Part shown: piece after piece, positions 56,116 to 64,000 of the stretch
How positions within the stretch are numbered: position 1 is the first letter of the stretch
How the letters are laid out: each line of letters opens with the position of its first letter
Assembly: GCA_947630825.1 (NCBI GenBank)
Contig: CANRJA010000003.1
Span: forward strand, 62,001 to 126,000
Length of the DNA stretch: 64,000 nucleotides
Direction: 5' to 3'
Source of the DNA: an uncultured Clostridia bacterium
GTDB taxonomy: Bacteria; Bacillota; Clostridia; Oscillospirales; Ruminococcaceae
Translations under genes and position numbers: made by a program
The notes under the pieces: model-generated
Seen by the model: only the letters and a program-made list of their open reading frames with translations
What the model was told of the DNA's origin: nothing
Database searches by the model: none

Positions 56116-57294
56116 TTACATTTCCTCCGTGGTAACGGTTGTTGTAGAAGCCGTGATTACCGAATCTGAATCTCCAACAGAGGTTGCCTGTGTAGGCTGA
56201 GTATTATTATTCACAGGAGCTTCTGTTTGCAAAGCTGTCGAAGCAGATGTCAATTCAGCCGCAGAACTCTGAGCGGCGATTGCTTCGGCGTCCTCTCCCA
56301 GATCAACTGTTATAATAAAGCCGTCAACATTATTTCCTGAAATTTCATAGTTATATTGGCTGCCGTTTTCATCAAGAGGAATTTGAATACTTGTTTTATC
56401 CTTCGCAGCTTTGGTATAATATATTCCGTATTTTATATTATTAGACGCAGTGTAAATCAGCGGCTTATCATACGAGTAGCCTTTTAGAAAATCATGATAT
56501 TCCTCAAGGCACAATGCTTTTTCAACCATAATTTCAGCATGAGGAATGCCTACATATCTTAAATGCCACGGCTCAGCTTGAATACCGGTAATAGATTCCT
56601 TATCCTTTGTATATCGGGTGATAATTCCGTACTTTGCGGCATTATCAGTAATCCATTGGAATTTGCCTGTTCCCTTATACTCAGGATAGCCTTCTGCATT
56701 GATTCCCAAATCAATGGCAAGACCGGTATGGCTTTCTGAAAAGCCTTCCTTGTTGTACTTTACTGATTCTGCGCCTGTTGATTCGGTATCGGCGTTGTAA
56801 AGTTCTTTTTGCTCCTCAACAGTTCTGTATCCGCTTGTAAGCATAACAGTGTTATTTTTAGAACTTTTGTAAAAATCGTTAAGCAAATTGCTTAAAGCAA
56901 CGGCAAAGTTCTGAGAAACAGAAACAGATGAATCAGTCATGGCAAAACGCATTTTTCCGTTTTTGTTTGTGCTGTATTTATACATCGAAGTAAGACTTTC
57001 AGGCTCCTGATCCTTAAATGCATACTCGTGTTCCTTATTCACCAGAATAAGATTGCCCGAATAAAGTATATCATTGTTGATAATTTCAACAAACTCAGAG
57101 GCATCAGAAAGACCGCTTTTTGATTGTACATCTTCAGGCTTTACCTGTTTGGATACTGTAGAAACGACATTGTGATTATTATTTGATCCGCCCTTTGAAC
57201 ATGACGAAGCTATTATAAGTATAAACAATAACACCACAGCTAATAATACAGCAACATTTTTGTATTTTAAGTTACGCCAAATATCCTGTGACAT
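56116..57294 (-). CDS. D-alanyl-D-alanine carboxypeptidase, VanY family, membrane-anchored
   Basis: 392 residues. One N-terminal membrane segment (about 12-30), then an extracytoplasmic M15B peptidase domain: TSGYRTVEEQKELY, zinc ligands in SHTGLAIDLG (His, Asp) and EPWHLRYVG (catalytic Glu, His). The C-terminal 50 residues are Ser/Thr/Ala-rich, probably a disordered wall-spanning or shed tail. It trims terminal D-Ala from peptidoglycan stems. No van resistance genes are adjacent, so this is likely housekeeping. Confidence 0.9.
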   Translation of the reverse strand: MSQDIWRNLKYKNVAVLLAVVLLFILIIASSCSKGGSNNNHNVVSTVSKQVKPEDVQSKSGLSDASEFVEIINNDILYSGNLILVNKEHEYAFKDQEPESLTSMYKYSTNKNGKMRFAMTDSSVSVSQNFAVALSNLLNDFYKSSKNNTVMLTSGYRTVEEQKELYNADTESTGAESVKYNKEGFSESHTGLAIDLGINAEGYPEYKGTGKFQWITDNAAKYGIITRYTKDKESITGIQAEPWHLRYVGIPHAEIMVEKALCLEEYHDFLKGYSYDKPLIYTASNNIKYGIYYTKAAKDKTSIQIPLDENGSQYNYEISGNNVDGFIITVDLGEDAEAIAAQSSAAELTSASTALQTEAPVNNNTQPTQATSVGDSDSVITASTTTVTTEEM

Positions 57295-57426
57295 AATTTT
57301 CCTCCAAATATAATTATAACTTTACATATTAGATTATATCACATAAAAATACTTTTTTAAAGTCCTTACAGTAATTTAAGACTTTTTACACAAATTATCT
57401 CCATATCTTTTGTAAGCTTTGCACAA

Positions 57427-57460
57427 AATAAAACCCGATACGATACTTCATACCGGGTTT
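57427..57460 (-). terminator. Terminator of the spore protein gene
   Basis: Arms AAACCCG and CGGGTTT with further partial pairing, then TATTTTG on the minus strand. Confidence 0.75.
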
Positions 57461-57493
57461 TATTTTATTCAGTCATTATACTATTAACTATAC

Positions 57494-57676
57494 TTATTGT
57501 GCTGTTTTGTATGCGTCGATCATTTTTTTTACCATCTGGCCTCCAATTGAACCAGCCTGACGAGATGTTAAATCTCCGTTGTAACCCTGCTTAAGATTTA
57601 CGCCAACTTCGTTTGCAGCTTCCATCTTGAACTTTTCAAGATTCTGTCTGCCCTGTTCTGTAGTGATACCTTTCAT
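57494..57676 (-). CDS. Alpha/beta-type small acid-soluble spore protein
   Basis: 60 residues. The DNA-binding helices are clear: KFKMEAANEVGVNLKQGYNG, then LTSRQAGSIGGQMVKKMI. These proteins coat spore DNA, protect it from UV and are degraded at germination. The usual GPR cleavage region (KFEIA-like) appears as KFKMEAAN. AAAGGAG lies upstream. Its presence shows the organism belongs to a spore-forming lineage. Confidence 0.94.
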   Translation of the reverse strand: MKGITTEQGRQNLEKFKMEAANEVGVNLKQGYNGDLTSRQAGSIGGQMVKKMIDAYKTAQ

Positions 57677-57860
57677 TTCATTTCACTCCTTTTCGTAAAT
57701 TTGAGTTTGCCTTATTATTATTACTCTCTTTTTCAGCAATATAAGAGGTAATTTTTTATAAAACAACAAATAAAACGAAAGGTTTATTTTATGAAAATTC
57801 ATTTTCATTTATTAAAATATATTCCATTATAATATCAACGAACTTGTTAATAACGCATAA

Positions 57861-59027
57861 TTATGCAGGTATCAAATCATTTACGTGTTGTCTTAACACT
57901 TCATTATATACACTTTCTATCTGCTCGGCAAAGGTTTCCTTAGAAAATTTTTGTTTTGCAATCTCTGCCGCTTTTTCCTTCATTACAGAAATATCCTCAT
58001 TAAGCAAACATTTCAGATACTTTGAAAATTCACTTTCATTAGTGTAAGCATAACCGTTAATACCATTTTTCAAAACACTATCAAGACATTTGTCCTTTTT
58101 GCAAAGAAGTACAAGACCGTTTGCAAGAGCCTCAATATATGTAAGTCCCTGAGTTTCGCTCTGCGAAGCGCTGACAAAAATATCACCTGCGCTATAGTAA
58201 TTTCTCATTTCGCTGTAATTTACCATTCCCGTCATAATAGTAATATCCTGTAAGTTAAATTCCTTGATTTTCCGCTCAATTTCCTCCCTATACGGTCCGT
58301 CTCCGACAATTAAAAACACAGCGTTTTGAGGTTTATTTCTCCCAAGAAATTCAATCAGCTCGTCAATATTCTTCTCCTCTGCAAGCCGCCCTGTATATAG
58401 TATAACTTTTTTATCGTCCGGAATACCCAGATGTCTTCTGAACTCTTTACGCTCTGCATTGTTATTTTCAGAAACAATCATATCCAAATCCAGCCCCGAC
58501 GGAACCACCTCAACAGGCGTTTTACAATTGTATTTGTTTAAAATACTTTCAACCTTTTCGGTCGGTGCAATCATACAATCGGTATGTCTTGAAATATGTC
58601 TTGTGAACATTCTAACTGCTTTTCTGCCCAGCTTTATGCTGGGAGAAAAATAGTGAGTATAGTCCTCGTAAATAGTATGATATGTATGAACTATCGGCGC
58701 TTGAGTAACGTCTGCTATCTTTCTTGCAAGAGTAAACGTGCTGAATTCGCATTGAGAGTGAATAATATCAGGCTTCCATTTAATAATATTTTGGATCAGC
58801 CTGCTTTTTAATGGAATTTTAACTCTTGCACAAGGGTAAATCCTTTCCGCATTTACCGAACCGATATATGTCGTATTTCCGTTTACATATGAAAACCGTG
58901 TTTCGGAAAGAGTGAGAATTTTTACGTCATGACCCAGCTGCTTTAAACCAGTCTCAAGATTTCTTACCGATGTCGCAACACCGTTTGCCGCCGTTTTGTA
59001 CCAATCAGTGGTTATTAGCACCTTCAA
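57861..59027 (-). CDS. GT4-family glycosyltransferase
   Basis: About 388 residues from TTG 59027, which gives MKVLITTDWYKTAANGVATSV and has GGGGAAG upstream. GT-B fold: N-terminal NGVATSV loop, HSQCEFSTFTLARK, and the nucleotide-sugar domain with ILYTGRLAEEKNIDELIEF and the EX7E region SETQGLTYIEALANG. It resembles processive diacylglycerol glucosyltransferases that make glycolipid anchors; the acceptor is not certain. It is a single gene, close to the spore protein gene but with its own upstream region. Confidence 0.88.
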   Translation of the reverse strand: MKVLITTDWYKTAANGVATSVRNLETGLKQLGHDVKILTLSETRFSYVNGNTTYIGSVNAERIYPCARVKIPLKSRLIQNIIKWKPDIIHSQCEFSTFTLARKIADVTQAPIVHTYHTIYEDYTHYFSPSIKLGRKAVRMFTRHISRHTDCMIAPTEKVESILNKYNCKTPVEVVPSGLDLDMIVSENNNAERKEFRRHLGIPDDKKVILYTGRLAEEKNIDELIEFLGRNKPQNAVFLIVGDGPYREEIERKIKEFNLQDITIMTGMVNYSEMRNYYSAGDIFVSASQSETQGLTYIEALANGLVLLCKKDKCLDSVLKNGINGYAYTNESEFSKYLKCLLNEDISVMKEKAAEIAKQKFSKETFAEQIESVYNEVLRQHVNDLIPA

Positions 59028-59210
59028 AAAACATCTTCCCCTTCCCAACTATTTTATAACTTTCTGAATTTATTTTCAACCATTATAAGTTAAAATTAAA
59101 AAATCTTCAAGTAAAATAACTTACTCATTAAAATAAATTATCTATTTAAATTTTCTTTATATATAGTATAACACAAAATATCTAATAAATCTACATAAAA
59201 TCATAAAAAT

Positions 59211-59250
59211 AAAAAAGCCCATGCCAATTTGAACTGACACAAGCTTTTTT
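59211..59250. terminator. Bidirectional terminator-like hairpin
   Basis: AAAAAAGC and GCTTTTTT bracket an imperfect stem (TGCCA...TGACA). It is U-rich on both strands, but no gene is recognised that would need it on either side within 180 nt; the 59028-59518 gap otherwise holds only A/T-rich DNA and the promoter below. Confidence 0.5.
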
Positions 59251-59382
59251 AAAACATTTATTTCACATCATATGTTTATTATATTACATATACTGTAAAA
59301 TGTCAAGAAAAAAATTAAAAAATTTTATAAAATAGATATAAATTGATTAAATTATCATACCAAACATTTATTACAGGCATTT

Positions 59383-59412
59383 TTAACACTTATGCTTTAG
59401 GCTGCATATAAT
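59383..59412 (+). promoter_or_regulatory. Promoter of the small gene at 59519
   Basis: TTAACA (59383-59388) and a perfect TATAAT (59407-59412) are 18 nt apart, giving a leader of about 100 nt. Confidence 0.6.
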
Positions 59413-59518
59413 ATCTTTTAAAAGTGCAGCTTTGCCACAAAGGTTTTTGGTGAAAACTGAAAACTAATAAATACATTTGCCGAACCTTTCTGTAAATAAT
59501 AACTGTGAGGTGATTTAA

Positions 59519-59734
59519 TTGCAATACAACAATCTGCAAGATTTAATCTATAACAGTTCAAGCAGCAGAAAATACTTTCTTTCACTCCCTGTTCATATGC
59601 AAATTGAACTTCACGAACGCAACAATTACATTCACACATCTGCCGGCTTACACGCTCACGTTGAAGCGATAGAAAGGTACAACCATGCAGTTTTAATAAG
59701 TGAGGCTATAAGTTTCGGTTTTAAAAGTCAATAA
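59519..59734 (+). CDS. Small protein, KYFxSL/IH family
   Basis: 71 residues, start TTG 59519 with GAGGTG 6 nt upstream. It has no membrane segment. Residues 18-40 read KYFLSLPVHM...YIHT. Compared with the 28693 protein, KYF, SL and IH[S/T] fall at identical spacing (20 residues from K of KYF to I of IH). The rest is His/Asn-rich with few identities. Function unknown. It is the only plus-strand gene in this stretch and has its own promoter and a terminator-like hairpin after it. Confidence 0.7.
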   Translation: MQYNNLQDLIYNSSSSRKYFLSLPVHMQIELHERNNYIHTSAGLHAHVEAIERYNHAVLISEAISFGFKSQ

Positions 59735-59774
59735 ATAAGTGTTTATATAAGTAAGCAATGATGCCATAACTTGG

Positions 59775-59817
59775 CTTAAAAATAAAATAAACCTACATGA
59801 AGCTGATTTTATGTGGG
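59775..59817 (-). terminator. Terminator of the phosphatase gene
   Basis: CCTACAT and ATGTGGG (59792-59817) form a stem; on the minus strand a T-rich tract (TTTATTTTATTTTT) follows. It ends the four-gene minus-strand group. Confidence 0.75.
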
Positions 59818-59844
59818 CATTTATGCAATCCGATCTCGCTCCTT

Positions 59845-60375
59845 TTAAAAACAATATTCCTCAAATTCTGCGTTATTTAATGTATAATTATAAAATTCAT
59901 CATTTGTCATATCTTTGAAATATGTATTGATAATTCTACACACACCGCTGTGACTTATTAATAACACGTTTTTATCACTGTAATTGCTTTTGATTTCATC
60001 AAGCAGTTCGTATACTCTATGTGCAACTTGCATCATTGACTCGCCATTAGGGTATTTATATGCAAAATGCTTTTTATTTTCTAAAAAAGAAAAATCATTT
60101 CTATCTTTACCCTCATAAATACCATAGTCTTGTTCAATCAGCCTGTCATCAGTAATTATTGAAATTCCACACACTTTTGATACGATTTCTGATGTTTGCT
60201 GTGCCCTCTTTAACGGAGATGAAATGATAATGTCTATATCGTGTTTTTGAACTTCTTGTGCCAACTTTTCAGCCTGTTTTTTCCCCTTTTCTGTCAATGT
60301 AATGTCAGTTCTGCCGCATATTTTGTTTTGCTTATTCCATTGAGTTTCTCCATGACGTGCGCTGAATATCTTCAT
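59845..60375 (-). CDS. Histidine phosphatase family protein
   Basis: 176 residues. The N-terminal ARHGETQWN (phospho-acceptor His), SPLKRAQQTSEIV, GIYEGKDR and the second catalytic HSGVCR are present, the layout of phosphoglycerate-mutase-like phosphatases such as CobC/GpmB. The substrate cannot be told. GGAGGT upstream. Last gene of an apparently acquired group of small enzymes. Confidence 0.9.
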   Translation of the reverse strand: MKIFSARHGETQWNKQNKICGRTDITLTEKGKKQAEKLAQEVQKHDIDIIISSPLKRAQQTSEIVSKVCGISIITDDRLIEQDYGIYEGKDRNDFSFLENKKHFAYKYPNGESMMQVAHRVYELLDEIKSNYSDKNVLLISHSGVCRIINTYFKDMTNDEFYNYTLNNAEFEEYCF

Positions 60376-60411
60376 AAATCTACCTCCGTTAAGTTTCTGT
60401 TTTAAAAACCG

Positions 60412-61101
60412 CTATTTAGTAAGCAATAAATGATTAAAGAATGCAACATTTTTATACTCAACAATGTCCTGCACACGCATTTCAATTTGCAGCATTCTTT
60501 TCTGCCATTCAGCGTCATTTTGAATTTCTTGATTTTGCTGTAAATCCCAAAACGTTCTTATACCATACACCTTAGATACAGAAAAATCTTTGCACCATTT
60601 TGTTAGGTCGGTATTCTCATAGTAACGAATTGTACCGTATTTTTTCGCATTTCCGTCCTTTCCGTCAAGAAGACTATTAGCATTTTCAAAATTGTTAAGC
60701 AAAACCACCATTTGCATTACCCTGCCCGTGCGGTTGTGCTTTACAACAGACAGTAGTCCATTCGGCTTTAGCAGACGGTAAAACTCATTGACGATACATT
60801 CCCTGTCCTCTGCATACTCTAATACATTGTGGCAAAGAATTACGTCAAAAGACTCATTCCCGAATTGTTTTAATTCTTTTGTACTGCCTGTTATTTGCTT
60901 ATAATCATTATCACAAACTCTATTTACTAAAAATTCTTCTGACGGCTCGATGGCGATTACCTCATTATCCTTTGCATAAAAGCTTGCAGTAACTCCTTTA
61001 CCACTTCCGAAATCCAGTATTTTCTTGTTGTGTATACTGCCAAGCTGTTTCCATATCATCTGTTTGGAAAGCAGTTCCCAAGTTGGTAGGTTTTCTGACA
61101 T
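60412..61101 (-). CDS. Class I SAM-dependent methyltransferase
   Basis: 229 residues. Motif I ILDFGSGKGVTASFYA near residues 29-44, an acidic loop end IAIEPS, and motif IV-like DVILCHNVLEY, all methyltransferase type 11 features. The substrate is unknown. GGAGGT precedes the ATG. Transcribed with the flanking phosphatase and acetyltransferase genes by position. Confidence 0.88.
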   Translation of the reverse strand: MSENLPTWELLSKQMIWKQLGSIHNKKILDFGSGKGVTASFYAKDNEVIAIEPSEEFLVNRVCDNDYKQITGSTKELKQFGNESFDVILCHNVLEYAEDRECIVNEFYRLLKPNGLLSVVKHNRTGRVMQMVVLLNNFENANSLLDGKDGNAKKYGTIRYYENTDLTKWCKDFSVSKVYGIRTFWDLQQNQEIQNDAEWQKRMLQIEMRVQDIVEYKNVAFFNHLLLTK

Positions 61102-61168
61102 AGTGTTACCTCCACAAATTTTGATTGTCTATATTCTATTACAAAACCCTAGAAACACCTATTTACCT

Positions 61169-61693
61169 TTACTCTAATTCCATTTTATAAAATTTTGCCT
61201 TAAAAGTCTGGCTTCCGTCAAGCTTTGTATATTCTCCGGAATGGTCGAATTTTAGACCGCACTTTTCCATAACCTTACCCGAACGCGGATTATCCACTGC
61301 ATGATCTGAACATATCTTTTTTACGCCAAGTTTTTTATGAGCAAAATCAATAATCGCTTTCATTGCTTCAGTGCAATATCCCTTGTGCCAATAATCATAA
61401 TGAAGATTATATCCGATACCCCAATAGTTTTTCATTTGGACATTCGGACCTATGCTACCTGCTCCGATTACTTTATTTTCTTTTTTCAAAACAAATGCCC
61501 AATACCATTCATTTTCGTTTGCAAGAGTTGACTTTATCCAATCAATAGTTTGACTAATATCGGTATATGTAGAATAAGACATATATTTCGTAACTCTTTC
61601 ATCGCTGTTCCAACTGAAACAAGCTTCTACATCATCAAGTGTTATTGGGCGCAAAATCAGTCTATCTGTTTCAATAATCGGCTCTTTATACAT
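61169..61693 (-). CDS. GNAT-family N-acetyltransferase (RimJ/RimL-like)
   Basis: 174 residues from ATG 61693 (GGAGG 9 nt upstream). The N-terminal ETDRLILRPITLDDVEACFSW and the acetyl-CoA segment around WHKGYCTEAMKAIIDFA, with DHAVDNPRSGKVMEKCGL, fit the RimJ/RimL branch. The acceptor could be a protein N-terminus or a small amine. Confidence 0.9.
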   Translation of the reverse strand: MYKEPIIETDRLILRPITLDDVEACFSWNSDERVTKYMSYSTYTDISQTIDWIKSTLANENEWYWAFVLKKENKVIGAGSIGPNVQMKNYWGIGYNLHYDYWHKGYCTEAMKAIIDFAHKKLGVKKICSDHAVDNPRSGKVMEKCGLKFDHSGEYTKLDGSQTFKAKFYKMELE

Positions 61694-61780
61694 ATAAAAT
61701 TCCTCCGATGATCTTGATTGCATAATCTAATGATACTACCGTAAATAATATTAAATTCTCATTGCTGTGATGAAAACATT

Positions 61781-62389
61781 TTATGTTCTAATTATCTTTA
61801 CTTTATTTCTTTCTATCACAACTGCATCGCCGTCATTCAAGCGAATTACCTGCGTAGATTTGCGCTCTTCGTAGGCTTTGCACCGTTCCTCAAAACGTTC
61901 AAAACGGTCAATAAATTTGCTATAATGCGGCAAAACCTCGATGGTCGACAACCCCAAAGCAGATAGGTCTTTAATATTCCGCGTATTCATTTCAGGTGAA
62001 TACTCATTGACAAGCTCCAGTGTGGGACCAAACACAAAAACCGCAGCGCTCCAGCCTATCAATATTCTATTCTCTGCGATTTTCTTCAGAATAGGCTCTG
62101 CATGGTGTTCCCTGATAGAATTTAATAGATAAAACGGATTACCGCCAATGAATTCCACCACATCATACTTGAGCATTTTAGCGACATCATCTGTGTCAAT
62201 ATCAAAAATCTCTACAGACAATCCCAGTTCTATCAATTCATTTTTGCATCGTGGAATATGATAATTTTTTGCCTTATATTCATTATCTGCCGTTACGACT
62301 AATAAAGCGTTGTATGAATTGACAAGATGTGGTTTTATTTCAGATAATATAGCATTGCTAGATAAACCATTAGAACATAATATAATCAT
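61781..62389 (-). CDS. Peptidase S51 / type 1 glutamine amidotransferase-like protein
   Basis: 202 residues. The region FIGGNPFYLLNSI and the nucleophile elbow GWSAAVFVFG resemble alpha-aspartyl dipeptidase PepE (GxSAG-type Ser); the later HYSKFIDRFE supplies a possible His. Variation at the elbow (SAA rather than SAG) makes activity uncertain. AGGT upstream. First gene of the four-gene minus-strand group. Confidence 0.8.
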   Translation of the reverse strand: MIILCSNGLSSNAILSEIKPHLVNSYNALLVVTADNEYKAKNYHIPRCKNELIELGLSVEIFDIDTDDVAKMLKYDVVEFIGGNPFYLLNSIREHHAEPILKKIAENRILIGWSAAVFVFGPTLELVNEYSPEMNTRNIKDLSALGLSTIEVLPHYSKFIDRFERFEERCKAYEERKSTQVIRLNDGDAVVIERNKVKIIRT

Positions 62390-62466
62390 ATTCTTACCTC
62401 AAATTTCTCATTCAAACTGCCATTTTCTGTTGCTTTATTCTATCATACCAACTCACAAAAATCAAC

Positions 62467-62498
62467 GCCCACCAAGAACGCTTTTGTTCCCAGTGGGC
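62467..62498. terminator. Stable hairpin between divergent genes
   Basis: GCCCAC...GTGGGC with inner GAAC/GTTC pairing. It lies between divergently transcribed genes, where no terminator is expected; on the minus strand GATTTTTG follows. It may be left from a lost gene or act in the collagen-like gene's leader. Confidence 0.5.
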
Positions 62499-62570
62499 AA
62501 TTAAGTGTCATTATCAAGGGAGAATACATACTATAAAATAAGTATCTTTAATTTTTTCGGAGTGATAATT

Positions 62571-63674
62571 ATGAACAGATATAATAATTCAAATAATAAT
62601 CGCAAGTGTAAAGAAGATTTACATAATAATTGCAAACCAAACCCTTATTGCAATAGTTGTAATTGTCCATTCACTATATACTGTTCTCCGGGTACTATGG
62701 GACCCACCGGTGCAACTGGTGTCACTGGTGATATTGGACCAATTGGACCTACTGGTGCGACTGGAGCCACTGGTGATATTGGGCCAGTTGGATCTACCGG
62801 AGCGACAGGTGCTACAGGAGATATTGGACCAGTTGGACCTACCGGTGCGACTGGTGCCACAGGCGATATTGGACCAGTTGGACCTACCGGTGCGACAGGA
62901 GCTACTGGTGATATTGGACCAATTGGACCCACCGGTGCGACTGGTGCCACTGGAGATATTGGACCAATTGGACCCACCGGTGCGACAGGTGTTACAGGTG
63001 ACATTGGACCAACTGGACCTACTGGAGCCACTGGTGCCACTGGCGATATTGGGCCAGTTGGACCTACTGGTGCGACAGGTGCTACAGGCGATATTGGACC
63101 AACTGGACCTACTGGTGCGACAGGTGCTACAGGCGATATTGGACCAACTGGACCTACTGGGGCAACAGGTGCTACAGGTGATATTGGACCAACTGGACCT
63201 ACTGGAGCCACTGGTGCCACAGGAGAAACAGGGGCAACAGGAACAGGAGGTATACTTAATTATGCTGACTTCTACGCATTAATGCCCTCTGACAATGAAG
63301 ATACCGTTGCAGCAGGTGCTGATGTGGATTTTCCGCAAGACGGACCTAACAGTGGTACAGGTATTGCACGTGCAAGTGCAAGTTCATTTACTCTTGCGGA
63401 AATCGGCACTTATCAGATATTTTTCCAGGTAAGCGTATCTGAAGCAGGTCAATTAATACTAACTTTAAACGGTGCCGATTTAGCTTACACCGTATCAGGC
63501 AGAGCAACAGGTACATCGCAGATTATAGGTATGGCTATTGTTCAAACTACAGTGATCAATTCCACTCTGACCGTACAAAACCCTTCGGGAAACTCAACAG
63601 CACTTACAATTACACCTGCTGCAGGAGGAACCAGACCTGTTTCAGCACATCTTGTTATAATACAGATTCAATAA
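62571..63674 (+). CDS. Collagen-like repeat protein with BclA-type C-terminal domain
   Basis: 367 residues from ATG 62571 (GGAGTG upstream). Residues 1-45 are Asn-rich with six or seven Cys ([12 protein letters not shown]), no signal peptide. About 46-228 is uninterrupted Gly-X-Y, mainly [14 protein letters not shown] units; eleven GDIG occurrences are counted. The C-terminal 135 residues form a beta-rich domain (TNF/C1q-like, as in Bcl[25 protein letters not shown] end) that should trimerise. The Thr-rich triplets are likely glycosylated. In Bacillus and Clostridioides such proteins form hair-like filaments on the exosporium; the same is likely here. The reading frame is plus only; the minus-strand open frames are shadows of the repeat. 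Confidence 0.9.
   Translation: MNRYNNSNNNRKCKEDLHNNCKPNPYCNSCNCPFTIYCSPGTMGPTGATGVTGDIGPIGPTGATGATGDIGPVGSTGATGATGDIGPVGPTGATGATGDIGPVGPTGATGATGDIGPIGPTGATGATGDIGPIGPTGATGVTGDIGPTGPTGATGATGDIGPVGPTGATGATGDIGPTGPTGATGATGDIGPTGPTGATGATGDIGPTGPTGATGATGETGATGTGGILNYADFYALMPSDNEDTVAAGADVDFPQDGPNSGTGIARASASSFTLAEIGTYQIFFQVSVSEAGQLILTLNGADLAYTVSGRATGTSQIIGMAIVQTTVINSTLTVQNPSGNSTALTITPAAGGTRPVSAHLVIIQIQ
62691..63250 (+). repeat. 45-nt tandem repeat coding for collagen triplets
   Basis: Units of 15 residues (five Gly-X-Y triplets) are repeated about eleven times with third-position differences and a Pro-Ile / Pro-Val / Pro-Thr variable triplet. Expected to change copy number by slippage or recombination. 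Confidence 0.9.
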
Positions 63675-63711
63675 CTTAATAATATAAGAGGTATAAAGTT
63701 ACTTATAAATA

Positions 63712-63771
63712 GAAATGCCCCCTATTGTGCAGAAAACGGCATTTCATGTGCATCTTCAAGCAAATGCACAT
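63712..63771. terminator. Two abutting hairpins between convergent genes
   Basis: GAAATGCC...GGCATTTC (63712-63745) is followed with no gap by ATGTGCAT...ATGCACAT (63746-63771). They lie between the collagen-like gene and the convergent partial ORF and lack a clear T run on the plus strand. Confidence 0.55.
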
Positions 63772-63789
63772 GAAGTTTCACGCCCATTC

Positions 63790-63999
63790 CTATCCACGAA
63801 TAAACTTATCGATTACTTTCTGCTCTGCCTGTGGGTTCAGCTTTAGAATCTGCTTCTTAATCAAAGCATAGCTTTCTATGGGATTGAGGTGTGGTAAGGT
63901 AAATGAACGCGTATACCAAAAATTCTCTACTGTTGTAAATACAGTGCTATTCCATCCATAGCCCTCGCCATATTTATTCTTTTTCTGCGCCCTACCACA
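63790..63999 (-). CDS. Partial protein of unknown family (C-terminus only)
   Basis: 69 codons entering from beyond the window end and stopping at TAG 63790. The visible part reads WYTRSFTLPHLNPIESY and ends QKVIDKFIRG. It is not recognised; the LPHLNPIE piece is only superficially like the IS630-type transposase LNPIE motif. No start is visible. Confidence 0.5.
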   Translation of the reverse strand, partial: CGRAQKKNKYGEGYGWNSTVFTTVENFWYTRSFTLPHLNPIESYALIKKQILKLNPQAEQKVIDKFIRG

Positions 64000-64000
64000 C

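Noticed and set aside
56116-57294. Part of a vancomycin-resistance cluster
   Set aside because: Only a VanY-type peptidase is present; no VanH, VanX, D-Ala ligase or two-component genes adjoin.
62645-63220. A long minus-strand frame and a second plus-strand frame across the collagen repeats
   Set aside because: Both arise from the 45-nt repeat, which leaves other frames open; they lack ribosome sites, and the plus frame with GXY triplets continues into a folded C-terminal domain.
63790-63999. C-terminus of an IS630-type transposase
   Set aside because: The LNPIE match is short, the usual Pro-rich lead-in and terminal inverted repeats are missing; left as unknown.

Overview
The window reads as a chromosomal segment of a low-GC, anaerobic, spore-forming Firmicute, most likely of the Oscillospiraceae/Ruminococcaceae. 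The reasons are an alpha/beta-type small acid-soluble spore protein, a BclA-like collagen repeat protein, an IspH-S1 fusion, a Cmk-PlsC fusion, a Rex regulator and a purine pathway finished by separate IMP cyclohydrolase and AICAR formyltransferase proteins. The family-level placement is inference. No tRNA, rRNA, CRISPR array or complete insertion sequence was recognised.

Layout. 1-11.2 kb is a tightly packed minus-strand run: tepA, ylzJ-like, uppP, a FtsK/SpoIIIE translocase, a ComEC-like metallo-hydrolase, DUF3006, an RpiR-type regulator, a BaiN/HI0933 flavoprotein, cmk-plsC and ispH-rpsA (cut by the window start). It ends in a region holding a dispersed repeat and a leucine-rich-repeat surface protein broken by one in-frame TAA. 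13.2-17.8 kb is a plus-strand group of aconitase, a membrane protein, NADP-isocitrate dehydrogenase and rex, with a near-perfect Rex operator on the aconitase promoter. A GH31 alpha-xylosidase follows. 20.5-27.3 kb is a minus-strand locus: an SsuABC-type importer, CysD, CysN-CysC and a sulfotransferase. Together these could import a sulfur oxyanion, make PAPS and use it. After rsmA and a small protein comes the purine operon purE-C-F-M-N-(purO-like)-(AICARFT)-D at 29.0-37.2 kb, preceded by a leader with a promoter, a possible 42-residue Cys-containing peptide and an intrinsic terminator. 37.5-42.9 kb is a minus-strand GH2 / beta-lactamase-like / GH26-like set.

43-56 kb holds core information genes, all minus strand: tadA, tuf, fusA, rpsG, rpsL, rpoC and rpoB, with separate sigma-A promoters for tuf, rpsL and rpoB. 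RpoB carries a long acidic C-terminal tail. 56-64 kb is accessory: a VanY-like carboxypeptidase, a spore protein, a GT4 glycosyltransferase, a small protein related to the one beside the purine operon, a phosphatase / methyltransferase / GNAT / S51-peptidase group, the collagen-like protein and a partial unknown ORF.

The signals that gene calling alone would miss are: (1) the purE leader, where a peptide-coding stretch overlaps nested RNA stems and a terminator; (2) a repeated arrangement in which a hairpin is inserted between a strong Shine-Dalgarno sequence and the start codon (rpiR-type gene, rsmA, AICARFT gene, and more weakly ssuB); (3) the Rex operator over the acn promoter; (4) the PAPS-sulfotransferase locus; (5) two small proteins sharing an ungapped KYFxSL...IH motif; and (6) a roughly 130-bp dispersed repeat plus heptanucleotide repeats between purine genes.
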